DNA of 64,000 bases. Source: Flavobacterium sp. 83. GTDB lineage: Bacteria > Bacteroidota > Bacteroidia > Flavobacteriales > Flavobacteriaceae. This document shows positions 7,727 to 14,965 of this stretch, in pieces (the stretch's first letter is position 1; each line of letters opens with the position of its first letter). The notes beneath the pieces were generated by a model. It searched no databases. It was not told where the DNA came from and saw only the letters and a program-made list of their open reading frames with translations. The position numbers and the translations under genes are program-made. The stretch is from the NCBI RefSeq assembly GCF_000744835.1, contig NZ_JQMS01000001.1:558001-622000 (forward strand). Direction: 5' to 3'.

Positions 7727-8356
7727 ATGAGCTTAGTTAAATTATCTATAAAAGGAATTTCATATAGTCAGACCCAAAACGGAGCATACGCTCTAATTTT
7801 GAATGAGGTCGATGGAGAAAGAAAGTTGCCTATAGTAATCGGAGCATTTGAAGCCCAATCTATCGCTATTGCATTAGAAAAAGAAATAAAACCACCACGT
7901 CCCTTAACGCATGATTTATTCAAAAATTTTGCTGAACGTTTCGACATTGTGGTAAAACAAGTCATTATACATAAATTAGTCGATGGAGTTTTTTACTCCA
8001 GTATTATTTGCGAAAGAGATAAAATCGAAGAAATTATAGACGCTAGAACATCTGATGCTATTGCTTTGGCACTGCGCTTTAATGCACCAATCTTCACCTA
8101 TAAAAATATTCTGGACAAAGCTGGTATTTATTTAAAAGCAAACCCGCTTGAAGCCAATAAAGATTCTCAAGAAATTGACGATGTCCTTTCTAATCCGGAC
8201 ACTTTTGGTCATGAAGAAGAAAGCAATCAATCCGGCGAAACCTACTCTAAACATAGTTTGCAGGAATTGAACGAATTACTTGACCAAGCTGTATCGCATG
8301 AAGATTATGAAAAAGCTGCTAAAATTAGAGACGAAATTTCAAAAAGAGAATCGTAA
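7727..8356 (+). CDS. Bifunctional nuclease (DUF151) family protein with UVR motif
   Basis: A 209-residue cytosolic protein. Residues 1-135 are the DUF151/BFN domain (LPIVIGAFEAQSIAIALEKE and DARTSDAIALALRFNAPIF are hallmark stretches), a fold for which nuclease activity was reported in plant relatives. The C-terminus (about 172-207) is a UvrB/UvrC-type motif, LDQAVSHEDYEKAAKIRDEI, normally a protein-protein contact helix pair. This two-part layout is standard in Bacteroidota. The true role is not established. It lies between etfBA and thyA with its own putative promoter. Confidence 0.85.
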   Translation: MSLVKLSIKGISYSQTQNGAYALILNEVDGERKLPIVIGAFEAQSIAIALEKEIKPPRPLTHDLFKNFAERFDIVVKQVIIHKLVDGVFYSSIICERDKIEEIIDARTSDAIALALRFNAPIFTYKNILDKAGIYLKANPLEANKDSQEIDDVLSNPDTFGHEEESNQSGETYSKHSLQELNELLDQAVSHEDYEKAAKIRDEISKRES

Positions 8357-8446
8357 TTTGTTTAATTGTTGATTACTATAACTGCTAATCCAACATCCGT
8401 TTCACGATTAAACTAAAACCGATTAACCGATTAATCCCCAAATAAA

Positions 8447-9271
8447 ATGAAGCAATATTTAGATTTAGTGCAACACGTTATGGAGAATGGTTGCCAAAAA
8501 GGTGATCGTACCGGAACAGGAACCAAAAGTGTATTTGGTTATCAAATGCGTTTTGATTTGAGTGAAGGCTTTCCTATGGTTACCACCAAAAAACTACATC
8601 TAAAATCTATTATTTATGAATTGCTTTGGTTCCTTAAAGGAGACACTAATATTAAATATCTTCAAGAAAACGGAGTGAAAATATGGGACGCTTGGGCTGA
8701 TGCTAATGGGGATTTAGGTCCTGTTTATGGTCATCAATGGCGCAACTGGAATAGCGAAGAAATCGACCAGATTACTGAACTTATTTCAGAACTAAAAACC
8801 AATCCAAACAGCCGAAGAATGCTTGTTTCAGCTTGGAATCCTTCTGTGCTTCCTGATACAAAAAAATCATTTGACGAAAATGTAGCCAATAACAAAGCGG
8901 CGTTACCGCCATGCCATGCTTTTTTTCAATTCTATGTTTCCGACGGAAAATTATCCTGTCAATTATACCAAAGAAGCGCCGATATTTTCTTGGGTGTACC
9001 TTTTAATATTGCTTCTTATGCATTGTTAACGATGATGATTGCACAAGTCTGCGGATTAAAAACCGGTGAATTTATCCACACTTTTGGCGATGCACACATT
9101 TATAATAATCATTTCGAACAACTCGAATTACAATTATCACGCGAACCAAAACCATTACCAAAAATGATTTTGAATCCAGCAATAAACAATATATTCGATT
9201 TTTCTTTTGAAGATTTTACATTAGAAGGTTATGAACCGCACGCCCTAATAAAAGGCAATGTTGCGGTATAA
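8447..9271 (+). CDS. thyA: Thymidylate synthase
   Basis: A 274-residue ThyA that methylates dUMP to dTMP using methylene-tetrahydrofolate and yields dihydrofolate. The catalytic cysteine is in [10 protein letters not shown] (Cys156). Other fixed features are RTGTGT (21-26), the [13 protein letters not shown] segment (89-101), [23 protein letters not shown] (dUMP site, described from about 168) and [13 protein letters not shown] near the C-terminus. A Flavobacterium-type insertion of about 12 residues precedes the active-site loop. The dihydrofolate it makes is recycled by FolA, whose gene is about 2.4 kb downstream. Originally the pair was closer; the IS element now separates them. Confidence 0.97.
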   Translation: MKQYLDLVQHVMENGCQKGDRTGTGTKSVFGYQMRFDLSEGFPMVTTKKLHLKSIIYELLWFLKGDTNIKYLQENGVKIWDAWADANGDLGPVYGHQWRNWNSEEIDQITELISELKTNPNSRRMLVSAWNPSVLPDTKKSFDENVANNKAALPPCHAFFQFYVSDGKLSCQLYQRSADIFLGVPFNIASYALLTMMIAQVCGLKTGEFIHTFGDAHIYNNHFEQLELQLSREPKPLPKMILNPAINNIFDFSFEDFTLEGYEPHALIKGNVAV

Positions 9272-9351
9272 AACGACACCTAATTAAATTCTAAGATAAT
9301 AAAAAAAATCCGCTATATAGACTGCACCCAAAAGTTTAGACAAATTTATAA

Positions 9352-10185
9352 TTAATTTTGATAATAATGAGCTCGATATTGTATCGGGCTCATTTTGTTT
9401 AAATTCGACTTGATTCTATCTTTATTGTAATATTTTATATATTCATTTATTTCCTTTTTTAATTGGTCTAATGATGTGTATTTTTTAAGATAAAACAGTT
9501 CAGATTTTAATATTCCAAAGAAGTTTTCAATTATAGCATTGTCTAAACAATTTCCTTTTCTTGACATACTTTGTACAATTCCTTTTTCTTTCAGCAAATA
9601 CTGATATTGTTTCATTTGATATTGCCAGCCTTGATCTGAATGCAGTGTTAGATTAGTGTTATTAGGTATTTTTTTAAATGCTTTTTTGAGCATTATAACT
9701 ACTTGATTAAACACTGGGCGTTCTGTTAGTTCGTAACTGATTATTTCTTGATTAAATAAATCAATAATAGGCGATAGATACAATTTTTGACCCGAGACAT
9801 TAAACTCGGTTATATCGGTTGCCCATTTTTGATTTGGTGCAACTGCTTTGAAATTTCTTTTTAGAACATTTGGTGCAATTTTACCTTGTTCGCCTTTATA
9901 TGATTTATATTTCTTTAATCTAATAAGACTTTTTAATCCCAGTAATTTCATTAATCTAAAAACTGTTTTATGATTGATAATCATTGCTCTATTTTGGAGT
10001 TCATCGGTTATTCTTCTGTAACCATAGCGCCCTTTATGGCTTTGATAAATGGCTTTAATTAACTCTTTGATTTCTTTGTATTTATCAGGTAATTTATTCT
10101 GCTTTTGATGATAATAAAAACTACTACGTGCCATTTTTGTTAAATCTAGAAGTAATTCTAAATCAAATTTATGCCTTAACTCCAT
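9352..10185 (-). CDS. IS150-group transposase OrfB (DDE integrase core)
   Basis: A 277-residue catalytic part of the transposase. An HTH_21-like region (about 40-90, SHKGRYGYRRITDEL) is followed by the rve integrase core. The DDE triad is complete: Asp124 (WATDITEF), Asp184 (LHSDQGWQY) and Glu220 (NAIIENFFG), with exactly 35 residues between the second Asp and the Glu as in the IS3 family. Its ATG overlaps the OrfA stop as TAATG. It can also be made as an OrfAB fusion by -1 frameshifting at the upstream A_AAA_AAG signal, since the -1 frame is open from there into OrfB. Confidence 0.95.
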   Translation of the reverse strand: MELRHKFDLELLLDLTKMARSSFYYHQKQNKLPDKYKEIKELIKAIYQSHKGRYGYRRITDELQNRAMIINHKTVFRLMKLLGLKSLIRLKKYKSYKGEQGKIAPNVLKRNFKAVAPNQKWATDITEFNVSGQKLYLSPIIDLFNQEIISYELTERPVFNQVVIMLKKAFKKIPNNTNLTLHSDQGWQYQMKQYQYLLKEKGIVQSMSRKGNCLDNAIIENFFGILKSELFYLKKYTSLDQLKKEINEYIKYYNKDRIKSNLNKMSPIQYRAHYYQN

Positions 10186-10703
10186 TATGGCTTGGGATTT
10201 CTCCTGGCTTGAATTAAGGCTTGTAACTTTTTTAGCAATTCATTCTCACAACGAAGTCTTTCGTTCTCTTTTAAGAGTTCTTCCTCTCTTGTTAAAGGTT
10301 TGTCTGATTTACGTTTTTTACGCTTATAATCACTCATAGATATTGGTCTGCCTTTAAGTTTTGGTTTTAATCCTTCAATACCAAAATTAGCAAAATCTTT
10401 CTTCCATTTTACAATAGTAGATTCTGATGGAATATTAAACAACAAACATGCTTTACTTAAAGATAGATGTTCTTCTGATAACGATTTTAAAACTTTCATT
10501 TTAAAATCAATGGAATAGATCCTGTTTTTAGATGGCAATAATCCTTTGCCTCCATAGTTATTGTACAATCTAACCCATTTTTGTAGTTGCGATTTCGAAA
10601 ATCCCTTTTGCTTTGAAACGGAACAACAAGACTGATGTTCGTTTAAAACCTCCTGTACACATTCAAGTTTAAATGTGTAACCATACTTAACTTTTCTTTC
10701 CAT
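10185..10703 (-). CDS. IS150-group transposase OrfA (DNA-binding, leucine zipper)
   Basis: A 172-residue protein with two helix-turn-helix segments (about 10-55 and 62-110), as in InsJ-type OrfA of IS150, and a C-terminal heptad pattern EEELLKENERLRCENELLKK that forms the zipper joining it to OrfAB. The Lys-Lys codons near the end are part of the frameshift heptamer. On the minus strand its ATG is preceded by a hairpin and six T bases at the IS end. The role is binding of the terminal inverted repeats and regulation of transposition. Confidence 0.92.
   Translation of the reverse strand: MERKVKYGYTFKLECVQEVLNEHQSCCSVSKQKGFSKSQLQKWVRLYNNYGGKGLLPSKNRIYSIDFKMKVLKSLSEEHLSLSKACLLFNIPSESTIVKWKKDFANFGIEGLKPKLKGRPISMSDYKRKKRKSDKPLTREEELLKENERLRCENELLKKLQALIQARRNPKP
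10227..10233 (-). promoter_or_regulatory. Programmed -1 frameshift heptamer A_AAA_AAG
   Basis: The minus strand reads CTA AAA AAG in the OrfA frame, a classical slippery heptamer. Slipping one base back gives an open frame of 14 codons that joins OrfB in phase at its ATG. Confidence 0.8.
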
Positions 10704-10740
10704 AAAAAATGCCCCAAATAGTGTCTAACTTTTTGGGGCA
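10704..10740 (-). promoter_or_regulatory. Read-in blocking hairpin at the IS right end
   Basis: TGCCCCAAA (10740-10732, minus) pairs with TTTGGGGCA (10718-10710), followed by six T bases and then the OrfA ATG. It has the form of an intrinsic terminator facing inward, or would mask the start in read-through transcripts, as described for inverted repeats in other IS elements. Confidence 0.55.
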
Positions 10741-10771
10741 TGTCCAATATAGCGGATTTTTTTATTATTAA

Positions 10772-11068
10772 TTAAACAGATAAAACACTGTTTTCGGTAC
10801 CTGCAAAGTCATTCCATATAAATGAATCTGCTTCAGGCTCATTAACAAACTCACCGTCAATTACATATTTAAACTCATAAGAGGCATCTTTATTCAAGTC
10901 GTATGTAGCTTTGAAAGTACCATTTTTCAATTTACTTAAAGCTCCTTCAGCCAAATTCCAGTTATTGAAATCACCAACTACAGATGCTGATTGAGCTTGC
11001 TTTGCTTCTACCGAAAATGTAACTTTACAAACCGGTTTTGTTTTTACAAATTGTTTCTTTATTGACAT
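10772..11068 (-). CDS. Small CBM48 / isoamylase early-set domain protein
   Basis: A 98-residue single-domain protein when started at MSIKKQF (11068). An upstream in-frame start at 11128 would add 20 AT-rich residues that do not look native. The whole length fits the AMPK-beta-like glycogen-binding (CBM48, early set) fold: KVTFSVEAKQAQSASVVGDF, NNW with the sugar-stacking Trp (WNLAEG), then YEFKYVIDGEFVNEP and a final strand. Such free-standing domains are common in Bacteroidota next to folate genes. They presumably bind alpha-glucans or act as a scaffold; no catalytic residues are expected. It is convergent with thyA, now separated from it by the IS. Confidence 0.75.
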   Translation of the reverse strand: MSIKKQFVKTKPVCKVTFSVEAKQAQSASVVGDFNNWNLAEGALSKLKNGTFKATYDLNKDASYEFKYVIDGEFVNEPEADSFIWNDFAGTENSVLSV

Positions 11069-11217
11069 AACTATTTCATTTTTAGAATTATGTAGCAAAG
11101 AAAATAAATTCAATTGAAGTTTCAACAAAGCTTATGAAGTTTTAACAGAAAGACATAAACTATGTTAATTTTTAAACAAATTACTAATTTAACATGGTAA
11201 TAATTTTATATCCAAAA

Positions 11218-11235
11218 TAAGAAAACGTTTTCTTA
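11218..11235. promoter_or_regulatory. 18-bp perfect palindrome, possible LacI-type operator
   Basis: TAAGAAAACGTTTTCTTA is a perfect palindrome with a central CG, the form of LacI-family operators. It lies between the divergent CBM48 and 2TM genes. The regulator is unknown. Confidence 0.35.
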
Positions 11236-11304
11236 CTAAATAATCCCCAATCAAAATTGTGCCTTTTCAAAATAAAATTTATCTTTATAAACAAAATTTA
11301 ACCT

Positions 11305-11637
11305 ATGGAAAAAGAACAACACGAACAATATGAGTATGCTAGAAGACGAATTAAGCAAAAAAAGAGGTTGTATTTCCATTTTGTTTTATTTCTTTTAGGA
11401 AGTTTTTTTTTATTTGTAGCCAATAAATTTTTTGGTATTGATGCAGAAGCAGATTGGTATATTTGGGGAGTTACTATCTGGTTTTTTATATTCATATTAC
11501 ATTTTATAAAAGTTTACATTACTGATCGTTTTATGAATAAAAATTGGGAAAGAGAACAAATAGACAGACTTGTAACTTTACAACAAAAAAAAATCACTCA
11601 ATTACAAACAAAGATTAACGAAGAATCCTCTACATAA
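11305..11637 (+). CDS. 2TM domain-containing membrane protein
   Basis: A 110-residue protein. A charged N-terminus (YEYARRRIKQKKRLYFH) leads into two closely spaced membrane helices (about 26-44 and 51-72), then a basic, amphipathic C-terminal tail (75-110) likely to form a coiled coil. This is the 2TM domain layout seen in many flavobacterial proteins, some fused to histidine kinases. The function of the stand-alone form is unknown. It is 13 nt upstream of folA and probably cotranscribed with it. Confidence 0.75.
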   Translation: MEKEQHEQYEYARRRIKQKKRLYFHFVLFLLGSFFLFVANKFFGIDAEADWYIWGVTIWFFIFILHFIKVYITDRFMNKNWEREQIDRLVTLQQKKITQLQTKINEESST

Positions 11638-11650
11638 AACATAAAGAACT

Positions 11651-12133
11651 ATGATAGTAATGATTGCGGCAGTTGCCGAAAACAATGCTCTTGGTAAAAA
11701 TAATGAATTAGTTTGGCACCTCCCAAATGATTTCAAAAGATTCAAAACACTAACTTCTGGACATTATATAATAATGGGACGCAAAACATTTGAAAGCTTC
11801 CCTAAACCGTTACCAAATAGGACCCATATTGTTATTTCCAGACAAGAGGGATACCAACCGGAAGGCTGTATTGTAGTTGACAGCATGCATAAAGCATTAG
11901 AAATATGCCCTAAAAATGAAACAACTTATATTATAGGAGGAGGCGAAATTTACAACTTGGGACTTTCTTTTACAGATAAAATTGAAATCACTAAAGTTCA
12001 TCATAATTTTGAAGCAGATGCATTTTTTCCTGAAATTAATCTTAATGAATGGGAAATCACAGCATCTGAATTTAATCAAAAAGATGAAAAACACCTTTAC
12101 AGTTATACCTATCAAACTTTTTCTAGAAAATAA
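11651..12133 (+). CDS. folA: Dihydrofolate reductase
   Basis: A 160-residue DHFR that reduces dihydrofolate to tetrahydrofolate with NADPH, closing the cycle opened by ThyA. Diagnostic parts are the N-terminal strand MIVMIAAVAENNALGKNNEL, the WHLPNDFKRFK helix with the substrate-binding acid Asp27, MGRKTFES (NADPH site), and the IIGGGEIYNLGL loop. The size is typical of chromosomal bacterial FolA. It lies directly behind a 2TM protein and ends in a strong terminator. Confidence 0.97.
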   Translation: MIVMIAAVAENNALGKNNELVWHLPNDFKRFKTLTSGHYIIMGRKTFESFPKPLPNRTHIVISRQEGYQPEGCIVVDSMHKALEICPKNETTYIIGGGEIYNLGLSFTDKIEITKVHHNFEADAFFPEINLNEWEITASEFNQKDEKHLYSYTYQTFSRK

Positions 12134-12165
12134 AAAACATCCCATAAGGGATGTTTTCTTTTTTA
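12134..12165 (+). terminator. Terminator after folA
   Basis: Perfect 10-bp stem AAAACATCCC / GGGATGTTTT with an ATAA loop and a downstream T run. It begins at the folA stop codon. Confidence 0.85.
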
Positions 12166-12184
12166 ACAATGATAAGAGAATGAC

Positions 12185-12502
12185 CTATTCTTGAAACAGT
12201 ATTTGATAACATAAAATAAAAATCACAAATACTAATAATACTCCAGAAATGAAGATAATAGCATTTGATGATTTCTGAGAATACATCTCAAAAAAGCCTT
12301 TAATACCAAATACCACGAAGGTACTAAAGACAAAGAAAATTAAAATTTCCAAAAACAAATTTAATCCTAAGAACGTATGTTGCGCTTTAAATACAATACT
12401 ACTTTGTAAAATAGTACTTTCAACACAGCTTACAAGAACAAATGATAAAGTTAACGCAAGAAACAACCATTTGATTTGGGTCATTGAATCCCTTTTAATC
12501 AT
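12185..12502 (-). CDS. Small membrane protein of unknown function
   Basis: A 105-residue protein not assigned to a family. A first hydrophobic segment (about 8-27) contains VLVSCVE, which could be a lipobox but may equally be a membrane helix. Two further hydrophobic helices lie at about 47-68 and 79-101. It is rich in Phe, Val and Ile, with a short cytosolic link MYSQKSSN between the last two. A second start at Met7 (12484) is equally possible. It sits alone between folA (convergent) and ubiE (divergent). Confidence 0.5.
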   Translation of the reverse strand: MIKRDSMTQIKWLFLALTLSFVLVSCVESTILQSSIVFKAQHTFLGLNLFLEILIFFVFSTFVVFGIKGFFEMYSQKSSNAIIFISGVLLVFVIFILCYQILFQE

Positions 12503-12671
12503 TGAAAAAATAATTTAAAATATTTATACCAAAATTGAACAATTAAAAACTTTGATACAATACCCACTTTTAGTGATATTTTGAATTTATATCATTCCCT
12601 AAAAAAAATCTAAAAGAGTACTATTTAACCCAAATAAAATAAAGTTTACCCCTTATACAGAAACCCATTCT

Positions 12672-12698
12672 TTGTTTGTTTAGTTTGTATTATATTTG
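12672..12698 (+). promoter_or_regulatory. Promoter of ubiE-porT
   Basis: TATATTTG at 12691-12698 with TTG at 12672-12674 upstream. The -7 box overlaps the GTG at 12698, which excludes that codon as the start and supports the ATG at 12713. Confidence 0.6.
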
Positions 12699-12712
12699 TG
12701 AAAATTAAAAAA

Positions 12713-13444
12713 ATGTCAAAAAACATAACACCCTACAAAGATTCTACTTTAGGCAAAAAGGAACAAGTTGCAAAAATGTTTGACACCATATCTGGAAATT
12801 ATGACAATCTTAATCGAGTCATTTCTTTTGGCATAGATATTAAATGGCGTAAAAAAGTTTTAGAAATCGTTGCTAAATCTAATCCGAAAATAATTTTAGA
12901 TATTGCAACTGGCACAGGTGACCTAGCCATTTTGTTATCACAAACTAATGCTGAAAAAATTATTGGATTAGACATTTCTGCTGGTATGCTGGAAGTAGGT
13001 GTGAAAAAAATTGCATCAAAAAAATTATCTAACACTATTGAAATGCTTTTGGCTGACTCTGAGAATATGCCATTTGAAGACAATTATTTTGATGCTATAA
13101 CAGTCGCTTTTGGGGTTCGGAATTTTGAAACGCTTGAAAAAGGTTTAGCAGAAATTTTAAGAGTTTTAAAGCCAAATGGTGTCTTTGTAATTTTAGAAAC
13201 CTCGGTTCCTGAAAAAACACCTTATAAACAAGGTTATAATTTTTACAGCAAAAACATCCTACCTATAATAGGAAAATTATTTTCCAAAGACAATGTAGCT
13301 TACGGCTATTTGTCTGAATCTTCCGCAGCATTTCCTTATGGAGAAAAATTGAACAATATTTTGAGAAAAATTGGGTTTATAGATGTAAAAGATATGCCGC
13401 AAACATTTGGCGTAGCTACTATTTATTCTGCTTCTAAAAAATAA
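12713..13444 (+). CDS. ubiE: Demethylmenaquinone methyltransferase
   Basis: A 243-residue class I SAM methyltransferase for the last methylation of menaquinone, the respiratory quinone of flavobacteria. SAM-binding motif I is [13 protein letters not shown] (about 61-73). UbiE/MenG signatures are [19 protein letters not shown] near the start, [11 protein letters not shown], and [18 protein letters not shown]. The start is taken at ATG 12713; a GTG 15 bases earlier falls inside the promoter -7 box. The next gene, porT/sprT, begins 1 nt after its stop, a conserved pairing in Bacteroidota. Confidence 0.95.
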   Translation: MSKNITPYKDSTLGKKEQVAKMFDTISGNYDNLNRVISFGIDIKWRKKVLEIVAKSNPKIILDIATGTGDLAILLSQTNAEKIIGLDISAGMLEVGVKKIASKKLSNTIEMLLADSENMPFEDNYFDAITVAFGVRNFETLEKGLAEILRVLKPNGVFVILETSVPEKTPYKQGYNFYSKNILPIIGKLFSKDNVAYGYLSESSAAFPYGEKLNNILRKIGFIDVKDMPQTFGVATIYSASKK

Positions 13445-13445
13445 A

Positions 13446-14150
13446 ATGAAAAAAACAGTTGTTTTAATCCTATTAACCTTTAGCCTGAACGGATTTGCTC
13501 AGTTTACTAAAAGCATGTTCAGTAAGGACCCAATTATTAACTTAGAAAATTTCCAAAATAAAAGGGTTTATTTTGGATATTATCTTGGATTCAATTCTTA
13601 TGATTTTAAAATAGACTACAAAACAGTTGGCCCAGATATACAGGTAAAAAAAACAACTGGTTTTAATGTTGGAATTGTAGGTGATTTAAAACTTCATGAA
13701 TACGTAAATTTGCGATTTGAACCTGGATTATATTATACCAAAAGAGATTTATACTATCCTGATTTCATGAAAAAAACAGATGCACTTAGAGAAGTGAACA
13801 GCACTTATATCCACTTCCCGCTATTATTGAAATTCTCCACACTTAGAACCGGCAATGTACGTCCGTATATTGAAGGAGGACTATCGACAACTTTAAATTT
13901 ATCGAGCAATTCAAAATCAATAGACGATAATTTAGAACAACGTTTTAGGGTAAAACCTTGGACAACAAATTACGAATTAGGCTTTGGAATTGATTTGTTT
14001 TCAGAATATTTTATATTCTCTCCTTCTATAAGAGGTGTTTTTGGCCTTAAAGACGAACTAATTAGAGACAAAGACCCAAATAGTCCTTGGACAAGTAATA
14101 TCGAATCAATAAAGTCACGAGCTGTTTTTATCAATTTTACCTTTCATTAA
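13446..14150 (+). CDS. sprT: PorT/SprT, type IX secretion and gliding outer-membrane protein
   Basis: A 234-residue outer-membrane beta-barrel protein. The signal peptide (1-18) ends in NGFAQ. The body shows alternating strands such as RVYFGYYLGFNSYDFKID and YTKRDLYYPDF, and the C-terminus ends in ...FINFTFH. Location directly after ubiE and the overall pattern match PorT of Porphyromonas, called SprT in Flavobacterium johnsoniae, a component needed for type IX secretion and gliding. Other PorT-like barrels exist, so the assignment rests on context as well as sequence. It is probably cotranscribed with ubiE. Confidence 0.8.
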   Translation: MKKTVVLILLTFSLNGFAQFTKSMFSKDPIINLENFQNKRVYFGYYLGFNSYDFKIDYKTVGPDIQVKKTTGFNVGIVGDLKLHEYVNLRFEPGLYYTKRDLYYPDFMKKTDALREVNSTYIHFPLLLKFSTLRTGNVRPYIEGGLSTTLNLSSNSKSIDDNLEQRFRVKPWTTNYELGFGIDLFSEYFIFSPSIRGVFGLKDELIRDKDPNSPWTSNIESIKSRAVFINFTFH

Positions 14151-14172
14151 AGAACAGTTATTACGCTTGATT

Positions 14173-14904
14173 TTATAACGAAGTTCTTCTAAACTCACTA
14201 AGAATAATAGCCGTTGCAGTAGCAACATTCAAACTTTCCGTTTTTTGAATTTCTCCAAAACGAGGAATTGTGAGTCGGTTTTTTATCGATTTTTCAATTT
14301 CAGGTGAAATTCCATTGCCTTCATTTCCCATTACAATTATTCCTTCTTGAGGCAAGCTAGTTTTATAAATATTATCGCCATCCATAAAAGTACCGAAAAC
14401 AGGTAATTTAGTTTGCCCGATAAAGACCTGCAAATCAACATAGGAAACATTTACCCTTGCAATAGAACCCATTGTAGCCTGAACCACTTTTGGATTATAA
14501 ATGTCAACCGTTTCCTTTGAACATACTAATTGATGAATACCAAACCAGTCACATAGTCGCAATATAGTTCCTAGATTTCCGGGATCACGAATACTATCAA
14601 GAGCTAGAATCAATCCTGAATGTATCAATGCTTTCTCCATTGGCATCTTAAAAACTGCCAAACAAGAATTAGGAGAAGAAAGGGCACTTATTTTTTTTAA
14701 ATCGCTGTCATCAATCAACGTCTTTTTCTCTTTTAAAACTTCTTCAAAATCGTTTTGTGTGGTATACAAATGATCCAACTCAAAATTTGACTGTAATAAT
14801 TCCTGAATCACTTTTACACCTTCGGCAAAAAATAATTTATTGGTGAATCTATATTTTTTTTGCTGTAAACTCGTTATAAGTTTTATTTGGTTTTTACTAA
14901 CCAT
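14173..14904 (-). CDS. SpoU/TrmH-family rRNA 2'-O-methyltransferase
   Basis: A 243-residue enzyme starting at MVSKNQIKLI (14904). The open frame continues upstream to 15093, but that part overlaps the divergent gene and does not look like protein of this family. The N-terminal substrate-binding domain (1-90) includes NKLFFAEGVKVIQELL. The C-terminal SPOUT knot has the three standard motifs: DSIRDPGNLGTILRLCDWFG, VMGNEGNGISPEI and IPRFGEIQKTESLNVATATAI. The family methylates a ribose in 23S rRNA (RlmB-like) or tRNA; the target is not resolved here. Confidence 0.9.
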   Translation of the reverse strand: MVSKNQIKLITSLQQKKYRFTNKLFFAEGVKVIQELLQSNFELDHLYTTQNDFEEVLKEKKTLIDDSDLKKISALSSPNSCLAVFKMPMEKALIHSGLILALDSIRDPGNLGTILRLCDWFGIHQLVCSKETVDIYNPKVVQATMGSIARVNVSYVDLQVFIGQTKLPVFGTFMDGDNIYKTSLPQEGIIVMGNEGNGISPEIEKSIKNRLTIPRFGEIQKTESLNVATATAIILSEFRRTSL

Positions 14905-14913
14905 AAAATAATG

Positions 14914-14965
14914 TACTTTTGAATTAAATATTTTATAACACTTGAAAAAGATTTCTACAAAAATA
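14914..14965. promoter_or_regulatory. Overlapping divergent promoters for tamL and the SpoU gene
   Basis: Plus-strand TACTTTTG (14914-14921) lies 20 bases before the tamL TTG start. Minus-strand TATTTTTG (14965-14958) for the methyltransferase lies inside the first codons of tamL. Each matches TAnnTTTG; the divergent transcripts would overlap. Confidence 0.5.

Larger units (their letters stand above)
9318..10746 (-). mobile_element. IS3-family (IS150-group) insertion sequence, complete
   Basis: 1,429 bp. The ends are imperfect inverted repeats: left TAGACTGCACCCAAAAGTTT, right (complement) TGGACATGCCCCAAAAAGTT, matching at 18 of 25 positions. From memory, IS150 itself begins TGTACTGCACCCA, which supports the boundary. 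ATA flanks both sides (9315-9317 and 10747-10749) as a 3-bp target duplication. It carries two intact ORFs with a frameshift signal. The left tip is TA rather than the usual TG, which might reduce activity. It looks recent: both ORFs are open and the target palindrome is unaltered. Confidence 0.92.
9302..10759. terminator. Terminator hairpin of thyA, split by the IS
   Basis: The left arm A-run plus TCCGCTATA (9302-9317) and the right arm TAGCGGA plus T-run (10750-10759) are exact inverted copies. Joining them at one copy of the ATA duplication recreates a palindrome TCCGCTATATAGCGGA with A and T tails, a typical bidirectional terminator between the convergent thyA and CBM48 genes. Confidence 0.75.
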
